Source: Streptomyces sp. F001 (lineage in GTDB: Bacteria > Actinomycetota > Actinomycetes > Streptomycetales > Streptomycetaceae). From it: 64,000 nucleotides of DNA. Every line of letters begins with the position of its first letter. Positions within the stretch are counted from its first letter, which is position 1. The stretch covers positions 157,445 to 221,444 of the forward strand of contig NZ_QZWF01000011.1 of NCBI RefSeq assembly GCF_004187715.1, in the 5' to 3' direction. The notes under the pieces were generated by a model, which was given only the letters and a program-made list of their open reading frames with translations, made no database searches and had not been told where the DNA came from. Positions 60,510 to 64,000 of this stretch are shown here, piece after piece. Both the position numbers and the translations under genes were made by a program.

Positions 60510-60561
60510 AGGTCCTGTCCGGGGACCTGCGAGTTCGGGCGGGCTCCGGCACGCTGGGCAG

Positions 60562-61044
60562 ATGGGAGTGTGGGAGCTCCTGCTGGCCGGACTGGTCATG
60601 CTGCTCGGCCTGTGCGGAGTGCTGGTGCCCGGCGTGCCCGGGTCGTGGCTGGTGTGGGCCGCGGTCATGTGGTGGGCGTTGCTGGATCCGCGGCCGGTCG
60701 CCTGGTTCATGCTCGTCGGCGCCACCGTCGCGCTGCTGCTGTCGCAGGTGGTGCGCTGGGTGCTGCCGCCCCGTCGGCTGCGGGCGAGCGGCGCCACCCC
60801 ACGGATGGCTGTGTACGCCGGAGTCGGGGCGTTTCTCGGTTTCTTCCTCGTCCCCGTGGTCGGGGCGATCCCCGGCTTCATGGCCGGCATCTACGTCTGC
60901 GAACGGCTCCGCCTGGGCCGGCACGGCGAGGCGCGCGCGGCCCTGCGCACGGCGATGCGCTCGGGCGGCTCCAGTGTGCTGGCGGAGCTGTTCACCTGCC
61001 TGCTGATCATGGGCGCATGGCTGGGCGTGGTGATCTGGGCCTGA
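60562..61044 (+). CDS. DUF456 membrane protein
   Basis: 160-residue protein with four or five hydrophobic segments. LLAGLVMLLGLCGVLVPGVPGSWLVWAAVMWW at the N-terminus and GFFLVPVVGAIPGFMAGIYVCERLR are the characteristic Gly/Pro-rich DUF456 sequences. Function unknown. Follows the regulator after 52 bp, which include a small hairpin (AGGTCC/GGACCT at 60510-60528), and converges on the alkyltransferase gene. Confidence 0.85.
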   Translation: MGVWELLLAGLVMLLGLCGVLVPGVPGSWLVWAAVMWWALLDPRPVAWFMLVGATVALLLSQVVRWVLPPRRLRASGATPRMAVYAGVGAFLGFFLVPVVGAIPGFMAGIYVCERLRLGRHGEARAALRTAMRSGGSSVLAELFTCLLIMGAWLGVVIWA

Positions 61045-61067
61045 CCGGCCCCCACCGGGTCCCTGGG

Positions 61068-61556
61068 TCAGAGCACGCCCTCCAGCGTGAGCAGCTGCAC
61101 CTTCCGGTCGAGGCCGCCCGCGTAGCCGGTCAGTGCGCCGTCGGCGCCGATCACTCGGTGGCAGGGGCGGAGGATCAGCAACGGGTTGGCGCCGATCGCG
61201 CCGCCGACGGCCCGTACGGCGGCCCTGGGGGCGCCGATCCGGGCCGCGATCTCGCCGTACGTGGTGGTGGCGCCGTACGGCAGTGAGTCCAGGGCGGCCC
61301 ACACCCGCTGCCGGAACGCCGTGCCCTCGGTACGCGACGGCAGGCGGAACTCCTTGAGCTCGCCGGCGAAGTACGCGGCGAGCTGTTCCTCGGCCTCGCG
61401 AAACAGCCCGGGGTCGTGCAGCCAGCCGTCCTGAACGGTGCGGCCGCCCTTCTGGCCGGGCACGGACAGGGACGTCAGTGTGCCGCTCGGGTCGGCGGTG
61501 AGGAGCAGCTCGCCGAGCGGGCCGGCGACGGTGGTCCAGTGGGTCGGGGTGGTCAT
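61068..61556 (-). CDS. ogt: Methylated-DNA-[protein]-cysteine S-methyltransferase
   Basis: 162-residue suicide enzyme that takes the alkyl group from O6-alkylguanine. The active-site sequence ILRPCHRVIG places the acceptor Cys at residue 132; the preceding GTAFRQRVWAALDSLPYGATTTYGEIAARIG and AVGGAIGANP form the DNA-binding HTH and Asn hinge. ATG 61556 overlaps the stop of the AdaA-AlkA gene (ATGA), so both repair functions are coupled. Confidence 0.93.
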   Translation of the reverse strand: MTTPTHWTTVAGPLGELLLTADPSGTLTSLSVPGQKGGRTVQDGWLHDPGLFREAEEQLAAYFAGELKEFRLPSRTEGTAFRQRVWAALDSLPYGATTTYGEIAARIGAPRAAVRAVGGAIGANPLLILRPCHRVIGADGALTGYAGGLDRKVQLLTLEGVL

Positions 61557-62947
61557 CGGTACTCCAACTCCCCTGCTGTGCACAGGTGTTGTACGGCGTA
61601 CGAGCGCCAGGGGCGGCAGTTGTCGGGAACGTCCGTGTCGGGCGGCGCCACGTCGGGGTCGCCCAGGGCGCGGGTGCGGATGGCGGCGACGGTGGCGCCG
61701 TCCAGGCCGGGCACGGCGAGCAGTGCCGCCTGTGCGTCGTCCCGGTCGGCGCCCGGGTCGAGCCGGACGGCGCCGTCGGCGAGGGCGGCGGTGAGCGCGC
61801 CCAGGGTGCCGCCGGGCTCGGCCTCCGCGAGGACGGCCGGTTCGGGGAAGACATGGGTGAGGGTGCCGCACGGGGCGTCGAGGGTCTTGCCGTACCGCCG
61901 TACGAGCTGCTCCGCCGCCGGTCCCACCAGCGCGCGGATCGCCAGCTCCGCCGGGTCGGCGGCGCCCGGCGAACGCAGTCCGGGCCGCGCGGCGACCAGC
62001 GGGGCGAGCCGTGGGTCGGCGCCGAGCCGCTCGTCGACGGCGTACGGATCGGCGTCGAGGTCGAACAGCCGCCGCAGCCGCTGCACGGCGGTGGTGAGGT
62101 CGCGCAGGTCGGTGAGGTGCAGCCGCGCGTCGAGCCAGCCGCCCCGGTGGCGGGCCGAGCCGGAGCTGACCGGCCGCTCGTCGACCGCGGCGATTCCCGT
62201 GCCGTAGGGCAGGCGGAGCGTACGGCGGTAGGTGCGGCCGCCGGGCGCCCCGCTCACCTCCTCGATGCCGGGCACCGCCTCGCGGGCCAGCAGGTCGAAG
62301 ACGGCACCGGCGTGGTACGGGCCCCGGTGGGCGAGCCGTAGCGGAATCCCGGCGCTCGGGGTGTCCGCCCGCCGGGCCGGACGGCGCCTGGGCGCAGCGG
62401 CGCGCAGTTCGCTCGGGGTCGACGCGTACACGGCCCGGATCGTGTCGTTGAACTGGCGCACGCTGGCGAACCCGGCCGCGAACGCGATCCGGGTGATGGG
62501 CAGGCCGGTGGTCTGGAGCAGCACCCGGGCGGTGTGCGCCCGCTGGGCCCGGGCCAGTGCGACGGGGCCGGCGCCGAGCTCGGCGGTGAGCTGGCGCTGC
62601 ACCTGCCGGGCGCTGTAGCCGAGCCGCGCGGCGAGGCCGGCGACGCCTTCCCGGTCGACGACGCCGTCGCCGATCAGCCGCATGGCCCGCCCCACGACGT
62701 CGGCCCGCGCGTTCCAGTCGGCCGAGCCCGGCACCGCGTCCGGCCGGCACCGCCGGCAGGCCCGGAATCCCGAGCCCTGCGCGGCGGCGGCCGTCGCGAA
62801 GAACCGCACGTTGTGCCGTTTGGGCGTCACGGCGGGACAGCTCGGCCGGCAGTAGATGCCGGTCGTCTCGACGGCGAAGAAGAACGCCCCGTCGAATCGC
62901 CCGTCCCTGCTGCGCACGGCCTCGTACCTGCTGTCTTCGTCCATCAC
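61553..62947 (-). CDS. AdaA-AlkA fusion: methyl sensor/activator and 3-methyladenine DNA glycosylase
   Basis: 464-residue fusion. The N-terminal Ada zinc domain has TTGIYCRPSCPAV and FRACRRCRPD; Cys 33 corresponds to the methylphosphotriester acceptor of E. coli Ada and Cys 37 and the later pair complete the zinc site. An AraC-type HTH follows (about 85-185, GVAGLAARLGYSARQVQRQLTAELGAGP and FAAGFASVRQFNDTIRA). The C-terminal half is an AlkA-like glycosylase (about 195-455) with the HhH region LLAVPGLDGATVAAIRTRALGDPDVAPPDTDV, the last Asp being catalytic. Start is one of two ATGs at 62947/62944. A typical actinobacterial adaptive-response gene. Confidence 0.92.
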   Translation of the reverse strand: MMDEDSRYEAVRSRDGRFDGAFFFAVETTGIYCRPSCPAVTPKRHNVRFFATAAAAQGSGFRACRRCRPDAVPGSADWNARADVVGRAMRLIGDGVVDREGVAGLAARLGYSARQVQRQLTAELGAGPVALARAQRAHTARVLLQTTGLPITRIAFAAGFASVRQFNDTIRAVYASTPSELRAAAPRRRPARRADTPSAGIPLRLAHRGPYHAGAVFDLLAREAVPGIEEVSGAPGGRTYRRTLRLPYGTGIAAVDERPVSSGSARHRGGWLDARLHLTDLRDLTTAVQRLRRLFDLDADPYAVDERLGADPRLAPLVAARPGLRSPGAADPAELAIRALVGPAAEQLVRRYGKTLDAPCGTLTHVFPEPAVLAEAEPGGTLGALTAALADGAVRLDPGADRDDAQAALLAVPGLDGATVAAIRTRALGDPDVAPPDTDVPDNCRPWRSYAVQHLCTAGELEYR

Positions 62948-63007
62948 GCTGTCCAGTCTCCGCCGTGGGGAGCGCAGCTGCTGGCGGAAATCGGACGTGA
63001 CATCGGT

Positions 63008-64000
63008 CTACATCCAGCGCCCCCGCTTCGCCTCCATCGCCGCGCGGCCCTGCGCCCCCTTCCGTTTCCAGTCCTTGCGGATCTCCGCACGCAACCGCGC
63101 GTCGGTCTTGGCCACGATCCGCTGGTTCTCCCGCAGGAGCTTGCGGTAGCTCTCCAGCCGTCGCACGGGCAGTTCCCCGGAGTCGATGGCGGCCAGCACC
63201 GCGCAGCCGGGCTCGGACTCGTGGGCGCAGTCGTGGAAGCGGCAGCGTTCGGCGAGCTCCTCGATCTCGGAGAACACCTGCCCGACCCCGGTCTCGGCGT
63301 CCCAGAGGCCCACACCCCTGAGCCCCGGGGTGTCGATCAGCACACCGCCGGCCGGGAGCAGAAGCAGATTGCGCGTGGTGGTGGTGTGCCGGCCCTTGCC
63401 GTCCACGTCCCGCGTGGCCTGCACGTCCATCGCGTCCTCGCCGAGCAGCGCGTTCGCGAGCGTCGACTTGCCCGCGCCGGACTGCCCGAGCAGTACGGAC
63501 GTACCACCGGAGACGACCGCCGCGAGGACCTCGAGCCCGTCCCCGTCGACCGCGCTGACCGCGAGCACCGGCACGCCCGGCGCCGTCGTCTCCACGTCCT
63601 GGACGAGATGCGCGAGCGTCGCCGCGTCCGGCACCAAGTCGGCCTTGGTCAGGACGACGACCGGCTGCGCCCCGGATTCCCAGGCGAGCGCGAGGAAGCG
63701 TTCGATACGGCCGAGGTCGAGGTCGACGGCGAGCGACACGGCGACGATCGCGTGGTCGACGTTGGCCGCGAGGATCTGCCCCTCGGACCGCTTGGAGGAG
63801 GTGGAGCGCACGAAGGCGGTACGGCGTGGCAGACACGTCCGTACGTAGCGGGGGTTGCCCGCGGGTTCGACGGCGACCCAGTCGCCGGTGCACACGACGC
63901 GCAGGGGGTCGTGCGGGGTGACGAAAGCGGTGTCGGCCCGCAGGACGCCGTCGGCGGTGATCACGTCGCACTGACCGCGGTCCACCCGGAGCACACGCCC
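63008..64000 (-). CDS. rsgA: Ribosome small-subunit-dependent GTPase A (5' end beyond window)
   Basis: Circularly permuted GTPase that assists late assembly of the 30S subunit. Visible order: OB-fold (GQCDVITADG, RVVCTGDWVAVEP), G4 VLTKADL, then G1 GQSGAGKSTLANALLG, G3 DTPGLRG, and a C-terminal zinc knuckle CRFHDCAHESEPGCAV followed by a helical tail ending AKRGRWM. The frame is open to the window edge; a GTG at 63994 could start it, but the preceding codons (GRVLRVDRG) look like RsgA N-terminus, so the gene probably begins to the right of the window. Confidence 0.92.
   Translation of the reverse strand, partial: GRVLRVDRGQCDVITADGVLRADTAFVTPHDPLRVVCTGDWVAVEPAGNPRYVRTCLPRRTAFVRSTSSKRSEGQILAANVDHAIVAVSLAVDLDLGRIERFLALAWESGAQPVVVLTKADLVPDAATLAHLVQDVETTAPGVPVLAVSAVDGDGLEVLAAVVSGGTSVLLGQSGAGKSTLANALLGEDAMDVQATRDVDGKGRHTTTTRNLLLLPAGGVLIDTPGLRGVGLWDAETGVGQVFSEIEELAERCRFHDCAHESEPGCAVLAAIDSGELPVRRLESYRKLLRENQRIVAKTDARLRAEIRKDWKRKGAQGRAAMEAKRGRWM

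Noticed and set aside
1..64000. CRISPR arrays, insertion sequences, phage integrase or attachment sites, rRNA
   Set aside because: No transposase, integrase, regularly spaced repeats with unique spacers, or rRNA sequence was seen. The only tandem repeats are the three short units before lacI.

Overview
The window is chromosomal DNA of very high G+C content. Its gene content points to Streptomyces or a close relative: a coelichelin-type siderophore cluster, SARP/AfsR-like regulators, DUF2637 and HATPase_c anti-sigma-like proteins, LacI-controlled sugar uptake operons, and frequent ATGA start/stop overlaps. All calls come from reading the sequence and recalled family knowledge; no database search was run.

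Region 1 (1-13849) is most of a coelichelin cluster. The non-ribosomal peptide synthetase CchH (3' end outside the left edge), an ABC exporter, a siderophore-binding lipoprotein, an ATPase, two permeases and ornithine N-monooxygenase lie on the minus strand. The formyltransferase CchA is divergent. Iron-box operators occur at each likely promoter. The specificity residues of the first adenylation domain match those I recall for formyl-hydroxyornithine in coelichelin synthetase.

Region 2 (13872-15333) holds a small membrane peptide, a SAM methyltransferase and a histidine-rich DUF4396 membrane protein. A CsoR-like palindrome lies between the last two. Region 3 (15350-27323) is a carbohydrate-utilisation locus: a LacI regulator, a binding lipoprotein, two permeases, a GH31 and a GH127 enzyme in one tightly overlapping operon, plus a 1220-residue secreted glycosidase whose promoter carries two identical palindromes. 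Region 4 (27503-35757) has an NAD kinase, Dps, two alpha/beta hydrolases and a plus-strand run of amidohydrolase, isochorismatase-like hydrolase, DoxX and DUF1275 proteins.

Region 5 (35861-44397) is regulator-rich: AraC, two neighbouring paralogous SARP/NB-ARC regulators, and a TetR gene with an operator lying between its -35 and -10 boxes. An apparently frameshifted SGNH hydrolase and an SRPBCC protein follow. Region 6 (44410-53133) is a purine catabolism operon (three xanthine dehydrogenase subunits, a purine permease and the XdhC maturation factor) with a divergent PucR regulator. Region 7 (53262-64000) contains a TPR protein, a GntR regulator, an iron-box-controlled FhuF-type ferric-siderophore reductase, DUF2637 and anti-sigma-like proteins, a frameshifted PP2C-like phosphatase, an HTH regulator, a DUF456 protein, two alkylation-repair genes and RsgA (5' end outside the right edge).

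The most interesting points are the putative metal operator ahead of the His-rich DUF4396 protein, the GH127/GH31/secreted-glycosidase locus with two kinds of palindromic repeat, a Cys-containing insertion in the xanthine dehydrogenase iron-sulfur subunit, a degenerate ABC signature in the siderophore exporter, and a perfect 18-bp hairpin where no gene end explains it.
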